From the NCBI GenBank assembly GCA_037179515.1, contig JAXCGZ010005661.1, forward strand, positions 62,001 through 126,000: 64,000 bases of DNA. Direction: 5' to 3'. Position 1 is the stretch's first letter. The number at the start of each line of letters is the position of its first letter. Source of the stretch: Halocaridina rubra. Lineage: Eukaryota > Arthropoda > Malacostraca > Decapoda > Atyidae. Position numbers and translations under genes: made by a program. The notes below the pieces were generated by a model that worked only from the letters and a program-made list of their open reading frames with translations, had not been told where the DNA came from and did no database searches. This document shows, piece after piece, positions 1-18,432 of this stretch.

Positions 1-1190
<1,190 letters not shown>

Positions 1191-1222
1191 CATGTTTTCA
1201 CATATGTAATGTGCTTATCTGG

Positions 1223-1223
1223 T

Positions 1224-1313
<90 letters not shown>
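1223..1313. repeat. (TA)n microsatellite
   Basis: TA tract with one phase slip near 1251; it separates the R1 palindrome from R2. Confidence 0.97.
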
Positions 1314-6257
<4,944 letters not shown>

Positions 6258-6342
<85 letters not shown>

Positions 6343-6356
6343 ATTATTATTATTAT
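6258..6356. repeat. (TA)n followed by (TTA)n
   Basis: TA tract to about 6338, then roughly six TTA units, directly after the LINE 3' end. Confidence 0.95.
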
Positions 6357-7722
<1,366 letters not shown>

Positions 7723-7724
7723 AG

Positions 7725-9549
<1,825 letters not shown>

Positions 9550-9798
9550 TGTGAGAGTTAAGGTATAATTATTTATTATTGTTTGTTGTTATTTATTCTG
9601 ATTGCTTTTTTATTTGTATTTATTTTTTATTAAATAGAGTTTAATTCTCTTGTTTTGATATTCTTGTGCTTATACTTGATACGTCTATTGTTGATGCCCG
9701 TTTTTTTTTTGTTTATACCAGCTTCTAGAATAAAGCTAAATTTTTGGTTATATATTTTATTCTACCATAGCGTAAAATTAATACACTTGGGACCCAAG
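9550..9798 (+). repeat. 5' LTR of the Mag-lineage element
   Basis: It shares with 17493-17734 the start TGTGAGAGTT, the segment GTATAATTATTTATTATTG, an AATAAAGCTAAA block that may hold the polyadenylation signal, and an end near GGACCCAA. The end is uncertain by a few bases. The two LTRs differ at many sites, including small indels, so the insertion is old. Confidence 0.75.
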
Positions 9799-9803
9799 AT
9801 TTT

Positions 9804-9821
9804 TGGCGACGAGCTGTCTGG
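9804..9821 (+). other. Candidate primer-binding site
   Basis: TGGCGACGAGCTGTCTGG begins a few bases after the 5' LTR. A tract starting TGG just after the LTR, complementary to a tRNA 3' CCA end, is expected. I cannot assign the tRNA. Confidence 0.5.
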
Positions 9822-10065
9822 ATTTAATCTCAACACTATAAAGCTGTTTTAGACTCATTATGACTGCAGATTTTCAAGAGATAAGTGTGATTTCTAAAAC
9901 TTATGCTAGACTACCGGTAGGTTGGAACCGGCAAGTTTTTGATAGGCTATCTTATGCTGCCTAATGCTCCTGTTAGCCTAGTAGGCCTATGTGGATTGAG
10001 GTAGTGAAGATTGGCTTTTGTTGTTTTTGAAAAATACTTCATCTGTTACCTAGGCAAGGCTAACC

Positions 10066-10830
10066 ATGTCTAGCAACAATACAAAAATGAACTTTGATGT
10101 GTGGATGTCCATGCTTGAGGCACATTTTGCCCACAGTGAAGTGAAGTATATAGCACTCTAGCTAGTCTGTGTGCCCCAGATATGCCTCATCTTAAGAATT
10201 TTTCTGATTTAGTACAGATTTTGGAAGGTCATTTTATTGCCAAGCCTTCTTATCACCGAAGCTTAATTCACTTTCAGCAAAGAAAAAAGAAACCCAGGGA
10301 AAATCTGTGGAATATTTATGCTGATCTCAAAGCACTTGCCAAAGACTGTAATTTTGGCAATCAGTTTAATACTAGGGTTTGTGATCAATTGTTTAAGGCT
10401 ATTGAATCAGAAGTATATTTTCCTAATTTAGCAGCGGAAAATCTAAATTTGCAAACTATGACTTATTCTGCCACATTGGACAGAATATTAAACTCTGAAA
10501 AAGTTTTTTGTGGTGAAATACTACCCACTTTAAGTGAATGCTTTGAATATTAATTCCCAATGGTAGAAACGAGGCAAGTTGCCGACATTGTGGTTACCCT
10601 CACCGTAGTGAGGATTGTTGCTGTTCTCATCTTTCTTGTTGTGTAACAAAAAAGGACACTTTAATAAAGTTTGTCATTTTAATAAGGAGGTTTCCCAGGG
10701 TTCTAAGCTTTTTCAGAGTTCTGAGAACCAAAAGTATGGTGATGTAAAAAACAGCCATAGCACTTTGTCAGAAAAAACAGAAAGGGTAAGAAAAAAGCTA
10801 AAGCAATTTTTGAAAAAAGAAAAAAAACCT
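10066..10830 (+). pseudogene. Mag-type Gag, broken
   Basis: Starts at ATG 10066 (MSSNNTKMNFDVWMSMLEAH), the usual gag N-terminus of K02A2.6-like Mag elements. It shifts frame near 10160 into FSDLVQILEGHF and HFQQRKKKPRENLWNIYADL, a typical retrotransposon Gag core that assembles the particle. After a stop at 10553 a knuckle CRHCGYPHRSEDC (C-x2-C-x3-H-x4-C) can be read in another frame. It is followed by CNKKGHFNKVC, which would complete a second knuckle if its first Cys were in frame. Knuckles bind the genomic RNA. A Lys-rich tail leads to the protease start (INLLLNGKEIP), where LINE-2 interrupts. At least two frameshifts and several stops; not functional. Confidence 0.8.
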
Positions 10831-11210
10831 ACTTGAGGAAGATAGTGATTGTAATCAGTTAAGTTTAAATGAATCTGTTCCAGTAGGGAAAGAAAACAGA
10901 ATTTTGAGTGTAGAAAATAACCCTACTGTAATAACCAAAATTAATTTACTCTTAAATGGTAAAGAAATTCCATATGGATAGTCATAGTCATAGTCGTAGA
11001 TTTTATTGCCAAATATTCAGTATATATACTTTCAGTAAAGCTCCAAAGAATTCAGGCATGTTCCCCTTCGGTGGTCTATATACAGATGCGAAGAAGCAAT
11101 TTTCCTTACCAATATGTACCTGTACACTAACACATTCAATAAATCGTTCCATCATACAGGACTCCTTTATAACACTCAAGTTATACTTATTTGCTACATA
11201 CATACATACA

Positions 11211-12738
11211 TCAAGGGCCGGTATTAGAGAACATCAACCTTACAGCCACAGAGGTATGCAAAGCGCTGATGGATTTAGATGTTCATAAAGCTACAGGTCC
11301 CGATGACATATCCCCTCATGTGCTTAAAAAATGCAGCAAACACAATATCAGTGGCACTAAGTATCATATTTAAGGAGTCACTGGAGTCGGGGGAGATTCC
11401 AAGATGCTGGAAACAAGCAAATGTGATACCTATCTTCAAAAAGGGAAGGAGGGATACAGCTCTGAACTATAGACCAGTTTCCTTGACCAGCATAGTTTGC
11501 AAAGTTATGGAGAAACTACTAAGGAAACATATCTCTCTTCACTTGGAATCCTTCAACTTTTTGTCAGTGAGACAACATGGCTTCAGAGAAGGTAGATCAA
11601 CAGTAATAAACTTATTAGAATTTTATGATGAGGTAAGCCAAATCTTACAGGAAAGAGAGGGCTGGGCAGATTGCATATTCCTAGACTTCCAGGAAGCGTT
11701 TGACACTGTTCCACATGGGAGACTTATTAGGAAGCTGCAATCAATGGCTAGAATAGGTGGAATTGTTTTGGAATGGATAAAAACTTACTTAGAAGGAAGG
11801 GAACAGAGGGTTAGAGTAAGATACTCAGTGTCTGAATGGAGAAGAGTTAGTAGTGGAGTTCCACAGGGTTCAGTTTTAGGGCCACTTTGTTCCTTGTATA
11901 TGTAAATGACCTACCAGAGTCTGTAAATTCATTCATGAATATGTTTGCAGATGATGCAAAGATTGTGAAGAAAGTAAAAAACAAGAACAATGGTAGAGAA
12001 CTTCAGGAGGATCTAAATAATCTGCATGAGTGGTCAGAAAAGTGGCTAATGAAATTCAATACTTCAAAATGTAAGGTAATGAGAATGGGTACAAGTGCAA
12101 GAAGGCCCAAGCTTGACTACTCGGTGGCTGGAGTACAACTTCAAGAGACAGAAAATGAGAGAGATCTAGGAGTAAACATACTGGCAGATTTGTCTCCAGA
12201 AATACATATAAATGGCATAGTAAGGGCAGCATATGCATTCTTATCAAATGTAAGGGTAGCCTTCAGGCACATGGACAAGGAAATGTTCAGAAATATTTAT
12301 GTAACCTATGTGAGGCCAAAACTCGAATATGCAGCCCCCTTTTGGAATCCGCACTTGAAAAAGCACATAGCTAAGCTTGAAAAAGTTCAAAGACATCCCA
12401 CGAAACTGGTGCCAGAAATACGCAATCTCAGTTATGATGAGAGGCTGAGGGAATTAGACTTACCATCACTCGAAGCTAGAAGAGTGAGGGGGGATATGGT
12501 GACAGTCTTTAAATTCCTTCATGGTTATGATAGAGTGGATAGGGATCGATATTTTGATATGGCAGGCTCTAGAACTAGAGGTCATAGTTTGAAGCTTCGT
12601 AAGAAAACTTCTTCGCAGGATGTAAGGAAATACTTTTTCAGTGTAAGAGTAGTTGATAATTGGAATTCGCTAAGTGAGGAGGTAGTTAATGCTATCTCAA
12701 TCCATAGTTTTAAGGACAGGTATGATAAGTATCACTAA
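11211..12738 (+). pseudogene. CR1 ORF2 C-terminal part (RT), two compensating frameshifts
   Basis: RT blocks are present in order: KATGPDDISPHVLKK, FKKGRRDTALNYRPVSL, RQHGFREGRS, FLDFQEAFDTVPHGRL, SSGVPQGSVLGP, an intact MFADDAKIV catalytic box, and the family C-terminus ending KDRYDKYH. An extra A near 11333 moves the frame and a missing T near 11888 restores it, so about 185 codons are read out of phase with the rest. The endonuclease is absent because of 5' truncation. Reverse transcription by this copy is not expected. Confidence 0.88.
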
Positions 12739-12829
12739 GTCTAAAATGGAACCAATCAGGAGACGGGAAGATACGAGCTTTGGGCTCTTTCCCGTAAACA
12801 CAATTAGGTAATCACAATTAGGTAATCAC
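11211..12829 (+). mobile_element. CR1-type LINE copy A1, 5'-truncated
   Basis: Starts inside ORF2 (TCAAGGGCCGGTATTAG) and ends with two copies of the family tail AATTAGGTAATCAC. It lies within LINE-2 between TACATACATACAT and ATACACCTCC, which are continuous in the other LINE-2 copy. By its 3' sequence (GAGCTTTGGGCTC, AGSRTRG, SQDV) it belongs to the younger CR1 subfamily. Confidence 0.92.
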
Positions 12830-13578
12830 ATACACCTCCATCTTTCCTGTCTCTGTTCTGAATGTACATATTATAACCTGTTATGTTATACAATGATTCA
12901 ATATCATTATCCAGCCTAGTATCCGAAAAACCCATTACATCACATATATTATTTTCTGTTAATCATTGATCAACAAATATTTGAAGATTATTTGCAAGAC
13001 TTCTAATGTTCATGCACAAAACCAAAAATGTGTTAGATTTATTTAAATTTGAATAAAGTTCATCTAAGTATATATAAATTGAAAAAGTGTTGGTTGCATT
13101 TCTCATATTATTCAAAAACAAATCTATTTCATTTTCTAGATCAAGTGGGTTAAATATCATCTTATCAAGCTCATTGATACATAAGTAAGTTGGAAGTACT
13201 TTGTCTTTGTTTGTTAGCCTTATAAGTTCATCGTATGGAAGGGATCTATATACAGCAATGGTGAAGAAATAAATTACACTACTTTTACATTTACTGACTT
13301 ACAAGTTACCACTTATTTCTTCCGAATCTTACCGGGTTCTTCTGGCCATTTATTGGTTTTGGGTGAGAGCATCTTATAGCACCCGTGGCGGGAGACACGG
13401 CAGAAGGGGGCACAGGTGATGACATATCGCTCTCCCACCCCCCAACTCCCACACCCCCACCCCCACACCACCGATCCTGGTGGTCTTCTCCTCAACCACA
13501 CCAGCCACACTCTCGGTGTTGTATCGCTCCTTCACAATGAGCTTAGTATGCCTAAAGTAGGCTATTTTCCCTTCTGAT

Positions 13579-14197
13579 CTAGCCTTTTATAGTTGTGGCA
13601 TCTGTGCAGATTTTATTGCCTGTGATGCAAGCACACAGGTCATCATTAAGGTAGATCTTGGTGCCTTGCAACTTTTTGGCATTTTGCATGACCGTCTCTC
13701 TGTCACAGTAGCGGGAGAAACGAGCCACTATGGGGCGAGGTTTGTCATCACGAAGTGGTCCCACCCCGTGAGCCCTCTCCAACGTCATGCCTTCCAGCTG
13801 TAGTTTATCAGCTAGCAGGGCTGACACCATCGTCGTTGTTTGCTCCCAGGTCTCCCCATCGCGTCGCTCCTCTACACCGCTTAATCAGATGTTGTTTATT
13901 CTGGAATAATCTTCTTGGTAATTCATTCGTTCTTCTAAGGTGGTTATTTGTTGATTTGCAGAATTTATTCGTTGAGATAGATTATCGATTGTTTCTTTGT
14001 CGTTACTCTTTTCTTTCTCATGAATTTTAATAGTCATCAATTTCTCTCTGGCTGAACTCCAGGCTTGTCATAAGGTCGGAAACTGTGGATTCGAGTGATT
14101 TTATACTGTCACTAAGCTGTTTCACCATTACCTCCATAGCATTCTTATATGCATTTTCTTGAGATTCCAATAGTTTGGTAATAATAGTTGAATCCAT
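13579..14197 (-). pseudogene. LINE-2 ORF1 (coiled coil plus RRM-like), broken
   Basis: Starts at ATG 14197 (MDSTIITKLLESQENAYKNA) with a heptad-rich helix, LSDSIKSLESTVSDLMTSLE, then a stop at 14027. In another frame come ITTLEERMNYQEDYSRIN and the RRM-like domain common in LINE ORF1 proteins: LTLERAHGVG-like ERAHGVGPLRDDKPRPIVA, RETVMQNAKKLQGTKIYLND. Such proteins bind the LINE RNA and form trimers in the ribonucleoprotein. One frameshift between about 14030 and 13860 and stops make it non-functional. This ORF1 is missing from the 5'-truncated copy at 50596-54084, so this is the only view of it here. Confidence 0.75.
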
Positions 14198-14430
14198 TGT
14201 TGTTAAGCAGAGCCACGGTGGAAGCTCAGTGATGTCACAACACCAGTGCGCATGCGCAGAAATCAGCCAACGGGTCAAGAGGGGATGTAGAGTAGGGATT
14301 CAAATATTTCAAATATATCACTTCAAAAAAAAACAAGTTCAGCACTACTCACAACTCATGCAAATCCTTCTAGAGAGTTACTGTGGTCTTAGATACCTTG
14401 CTTGAGTGATTTAACATCCGTAGCAGGTCA

Positions 14431-15990
14431 CGTTCTCTTGTTTATTTCTAGTGGTGCTGGAGTTTCTACTTTAGGTTGCAAGTGGGTTCAATGTTTAGCT
14501 TTACCTATGCAGAATTATAATAAAAAACTGGAAGCCTATGGAAACAGTAATGGTAATGTCATGGGTAAAGTTTATGTTAATGTTGTTTATTATGATTTCA
14601 GTATAAGACATGGATTCTGTGTTGTTGACAATTATAACCCTACTTGTGTGGTAGGGATTTAATGTCTAAGATTGGAATTGCTTTGATAGATGTTATTAAT
14701 TGTGAAAATAAAATGATAAAAAGTGTAATGGATGCTAGAACTCAGCTAGATAAATTTTCAGCTGATTCAAAATTGCCAATTACGAGCATAGTAGCTAAGG
14801 TTAATCTTAAAGGTAATGCAGTACCAACATTTCAGAAGGCTAGAACAGTGCCATTTCATTTTAAGAAATTAGTAGAGCATACTTTAGATGAATTTATTTC
14901 TGAGGACATTATAGAACCAATAAGTGTTAGTGATTGGGAGGCTCCCATTTTTCCAGTATTAAAATCAGATAAGAAATCTATGAGGATTTGTGGAGATTTT
15001 AAAGAATTGAATGAAAATAATAGTTTGTGATAAATAACCACTTCCAAGAGTAGATATCTTATCAGTAGTTGACAAGAGTAAAATATTTTCTAAAATTGAT
15101 CTTGAAAATGCATACTTGCAATTACCAATTGATGATGAAACCCAAAAGCTTCTTGCAATAAATACTCATAAAGGTCTTTTTAAATATAAAAGACTTCCTT
15201 TTTAGATGATATTCTTATTTGAGGACAAACACAAAAAGAGCATGATGAAAGGCTAAAACAGGGCTTTGAGGGAATTCCAAAAACACAATGTAGCTATGAA
15301 TAAAAAGAAAACCGTTTTGAATACTGATTCTCTTGAGTATTTAGGCTGTCATTTCTGGTGATGGAATTAAACCATCATCCAAAAAACTTGAAGCTATTTT
15401 GGATGTACCCCCTCCAAAGTCTGTCAGTGATGTACAATCCTTTTTGGGTATGGTTACCTATTATAGCAGATTTGTAAAGAATTTTTCTTGTACTTTGTCT
15501 CCCTTATATGATTTGTTGAAGAAAGGTGGCAAGTTTAAATGGTCATCTGTAGAAGCTAATGCTTTCAGTAAGGTCAAAGCAGAGTTATCAAAGTCAGTAT
15601 TTCTTGTTAATTTTGATAGAAATCATCCAGTAATTGTATAAGTAGATGCATCTCCAGTGGGTGTTGGCCGCATTTTGATGCAGGAAATGCATGGTATCGA
15701 AAAACCAGTCTATTTTGCTAGTAAAAAATATCATCCGTGAAATTAAATTACTCCTAGTTAGACTAGGAAGCTCTGACTTTGCTTTATGCTGTAAGTAAAT
15801 CTAAATATTTTTTATTGGGTTGTAGATTTATTCTTAGAACTGATCACAAACCATTACTTGGATTGTTTGGTAGAACCAAACAGATTCCTTTAAATGCAAA
15901 TGCTAGAGTGCAGTAATGGGCTTTGCTTTTGTCACAGTACGATTATGACTTATATTTTAAAGCAGGAATAGATATTGTTGTCGCGGATGT
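14431..15990 (+). pseudogene. Mag-lineage protease, reverse transcriptase and RNase H, broken
   Basis: The protease resumes after LINE-2 as FISSGAGVSTLGCKW, where SSGAG stands for the catalytic D-S/T-G-A motif and the Asp is lost. RT follows: PITSIVAKVNLKGNAVPTFQ, WEAPIFPVLKSD, RICGDFKELNE, FSKIDLENAYLQLPIDDE. There is a deletion just before LDDILI, so part of the palm is missing, then KKKTVLNTDSLEYLGC-like sequence across a shift, SFLGMVTYYSRFVKNF, and RNase H pieces VDASPVGVG, YFASKKY and LRTDHKPLLGLF. Many stops (for example near 15028, 15640, 15738) and frameshifts. It once copied element RNA to DNA in the particle; now inactive. Confidence 0.82.
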
Positions 15991-17223
15991 ACTCAGTCGG
16001 TTGCCAGTGCTAGAGTCTAGTACCCGTAATGAATATAATCATGTTATAGAAACTTTGATTAATCAAGATATTTCTTTTGAAAATATTAAGATTTTGACTA
16101 AAACTGACCCAGTTTTAAGTAAGGTTTTTCAACGTGCGAAGTTGGGTTGGATTAATGACCCAATATTGTCTGATTACGCATTTGTCAAATCAGATTTAAG
16201 AATTTATGATGGCGTTCTTTTCTATCAGAACTGTATAATTATACCTGCTGATATGCGCAGCGCAGTACTAGAACAGCTGCATGTAGGTCGTAGCGGTATT
16301 ATTTCAATGAAAGCAGAAGCATATAATTTGATTTGGTGGCCCAAATTGAACTAGGACATTTCAGAAATAACTAAATCTTGTGAACTTTGTTTTAAAAGTT
16401 TCCAGACTCCACAATCAGCGGTATTATCCTGGCCAGAAACTGGAAAATCTTGGTGTAGGTTACATATAGACTACGCTGTTCCACGTGGTGACTTATTTTT
16501 TGATAACTGTAGATCCCCACACAAAATTTTTGGATGTTCATGTTACTAGATCTACCACATCAGCAGTAACTATTGCTAAGTTAAGGAAGAGTTTTTGTGA
16601 TTTTGGATTGCCAGAAATAATTGTTTCTGACAATGCCCCTTATTATGTGACTGAAGAGATGGATTTTTTTCCTGAAGAAGAATGGCATTAAACACATTAC
16701 ACCTGCTCCTTATAACCCTTCTTCTAACAGCTTAGCCGGAAGGGCAGTAAAAACTTTCAAAGAGGGTCTTAGTAAATTTACTGATGGGAATATTAATACC
16801 AGAGTATGTAGATTTTTGTATAATCATAGAAAAGCTGTACATTCCTGCGCTGGGAAGGCTCCAGCTGATATGATGTTTTACCGTAACTTTCGGGGAACTG
16901 TAGAAAAAATTAAACCTCAAGAAAAAATGGAGAAGGCACTGCAGAAAGAATGTAAATTTGAAAAATCAGAATATAATGTAGATGATGCAGTTTTTGTTAA
17001 AAATTACAGTCAAGGTAAGCTTTGGTTAGAAGGTAAAATCTTAGAAGTACTTGGTGTTCGTAACTACAAAGGACAGCTTAACAATTTTGGCAATATAGTT
17101 TGGAAAAGAGATTTAGACCAACTTATGCCTAGATTTACACCTAGTGTGGAAGAAAGCATTTTCCCAGTAACAATCAGAATTATGGTGGTACTTGAAGCCA
17201 ATTTTGCCTTCTATTCCAAATAG
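15990..17223 (+). pseudogene. Mag-lineage integrase, broken, catalytic Glu lost
   Basis: ADVLSRLPVL ends RNase H, and integrase begins about 16080. The zinc-binding end shows LHVGRSG, where the usual second His (HxGH) is Arg, and CELCF. The core shows LHIDYA (first Asp) and VSDNAPYY (second Asp), but the motif that normally holds the catalytic Glu reads SNSLAGRAV at about 16725-16750, with Gly (16738-16740) in its place. The C-terminal part FVKNYSQGKLWLEGKILEV resembles Mag integrases. Stops and shifts near 16352, 16500 and 16690 separate the pieces. The enzyme would have joined element DNA to the genome. Confidence 0.8.
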
Positions 17224-17480
17224 TCTTACATCAACTTTCCATGTGATTAATGAACCAGAGAGCAATGTTATAAATCCTAATAACATGGTTGAGAGTTCTG
17301 ATAACTCCATGCATGCTCCCATGACAGTGCCAGAACTAGTACCCCTTCGAAAGGTCTGGTACCACTATAAAACCGCCAGAGTAGTTAGAGTTATAAAGTA
17401 GGTATATATTCAAAGTTAGCTAGTATTATAATTATAACCACTTGAATATTTTGAAAATAGAAATTGATTTTTTTTTCTTT
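17224..17480 (+). other. Mag-lineage 3' untranslated stretch
   Basis: After the integrase tail there is a short Pro/Ser/Asn-rich readable stretch (to about 17400), then AT-rich sequence leading to the polypurine tract. Nothing else recognised. Confidence 0.5.
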
Positions 17481-17492
17481 GGGAAAAGGAAA
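17481..17492 (+). other. Polypurine tract
   Basis: GGGAAAAGGAAA lies immediately before the 3' LTR start TGTGAGAG, the expected primer for plus-strand DNA synthesis. Confidence 0.85.
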
Positions 17493-17734
17493 TGTGAGAG
17501 TTGAGGTATAATTATTTATTATTGTTTCTTATCATTTATTTGTACTTATTTCCTATTAAAAAGAATTTAATTCTCTTGTCTTGATATTCTTGAACTTATA
17601 CTTGTATTGTCTATTGTTGATGCCTAGATGAGTGGCTTTTTTTTTTTTTATACCAGCTTCAAGAATAAAGCTAAAGGTTTGGATATATATTTTATTTTAC
17701 CCTAGTGTAAAATTAGTAGACTTTGGACCCAATG
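17493..17734 (+). repeat. 3' LTR of the Mag-lineage element
   Basis: Matches 9550-9798 with many substitutions and small indels. It is followed by CCAAC (17735-17739), the target duplication, and the interrupted R1 unit. Confidence 0.75.
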
Positions 17735-17739
17735 CCAAC

Positions 17740-18240
17740 AATATTCAAATAAGCACTTTACCATATGTGAAAACAATAATTTTTACCCCGACCGGGACTT
17801 GAACCTAGGACACACAAGTACTATGCCAAGGCGCAGAGTGGCATTCAGATAAAATGAGTTCATTCCTAGTATGGCTAATAAAAGCTGTAAGGTCTAATTC
17901 CCTTTTAGACCTTCTGTGGTGTAGTTGATAGCTCCTTGGCACAGTAATTGTGTGTCCTAGGTTCAAGTCCCTGTTGGGGCAAAAATGATTCATGTTTCCA
18001 CTTAAAGTAATGTTCTTATTTGATTATTGTTGGTCTCAAATTAGATTGGGAATTGAATTAAATGCAAAAACCGAAACCACAAATGAGGTTGGAGTAAACA
18101 GTTAAAATGCTTTCATTCCTAGTTTAGCAGATAAAAGCTGCAAGGTCTATTTCCTTTTAGACCTTCTGTGGTGAAGTTGGTAGCGCCTTGGTACAGTAAT
18201 TGTGTGTCCTAGGTTCAACTACCAGTCGAGGTAGAAATGA

Positions 18241-18243
<3 letters not shown>
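17740..18243. repeat. R1 repeat, inverted junction and two plus units
   Basis: The tail of the interrupted minus unit (to about 17833) joins plus-strand units that start mid-repeat (AGAGTGGCATTCAG). Two B boxes are visible (GGTTCAAGTCC near 17960, GGTTCAACTACC near 18212). No gene. Confidence 0.75.

Positions 18244-18322
<79 letters not shown>
18244..18322. repeat. (TA)n microsatellite
   Basis: TA tract grading into GTATGTATGT before the 3' end of CR1 copy A2. Confidence 0.96.
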
Positions 18323-18332
<10 letters not shown>

Positions 18333-18432
18333 AATGTGTGTGTACTTACCTAATTGTACTTAACTAATTGTGTTTACGGGAAAGAGCCCAAAGCTCGCAT
18401 CTTCCCGTCTCCTGATCGGTTCCATTTTATAC

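Larger units (their letters stand above)
11028..13160 (-). pseudogene. LINE-2 ORF2 endonuclease fragment, split by CR1
   Basis: Two pieces, 12830-13160 and 11028-11203, match the start of ORF2 in the other LINE-2 copy: MIFNPLDLENEIDLFLNN, LCMNIRSLANNLQIFVDQ and, beyond the CR1 insertion, MYVANKYNLSVIKE and FFASVYRPPKGNMPEF. These are the N-terminal part of an apurinic-type endonuclease that would nick the target DNA. The second half of the nuclease and all of RT are deleted. A stop follows FVDQ. No function is possible from this copy. Confidence 0.8.
10979..14430 (-). mobile_element. LINE-2 (jockey/CR1-superfamily LINE), internally deleted copy
   Basis: Reading on the minus strand: a 5' leader (about 14430-14198), ORF1, the start of ORF2 with an endonuclease fragment, then a jump to the 3' end. 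Compared with the copy at 50596-54084, all sequence between the endonuclease and the last ~45 bases is missing, with the junction near 11027 in an ATAC stretch present on both sides. The 3' tail is a short repeat of CTATGA. The CR1 copy at 11211-12829 interrupts the endonuclease. The right boundary is inferred from where the gypsy protease resumes and is approximate. Confidence 0.78.
9550..17734 (+). mobile_element. Ty3/gypsy LTR retrotransposon, Mag lineage, degenerate, with nested insertions
   Basis: Short LTRs (~245 bp) begin TGTGAGAGTT at 9550 and 17493. The sequence CCAAC at 9545-9549 and 17735-17739 is a 5-bp target duplication within an R1 unit. Gag with zinc knuckles, protease, RT, RNase H and integrase lie in ordinary gypsy order. 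The interior is split at the protease by LINE-2 (about 10979-14430), which is split by a CR1 copy (11211-12829). All frames carry stops and shifts, so the element is dead. Confidence 0.85.
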
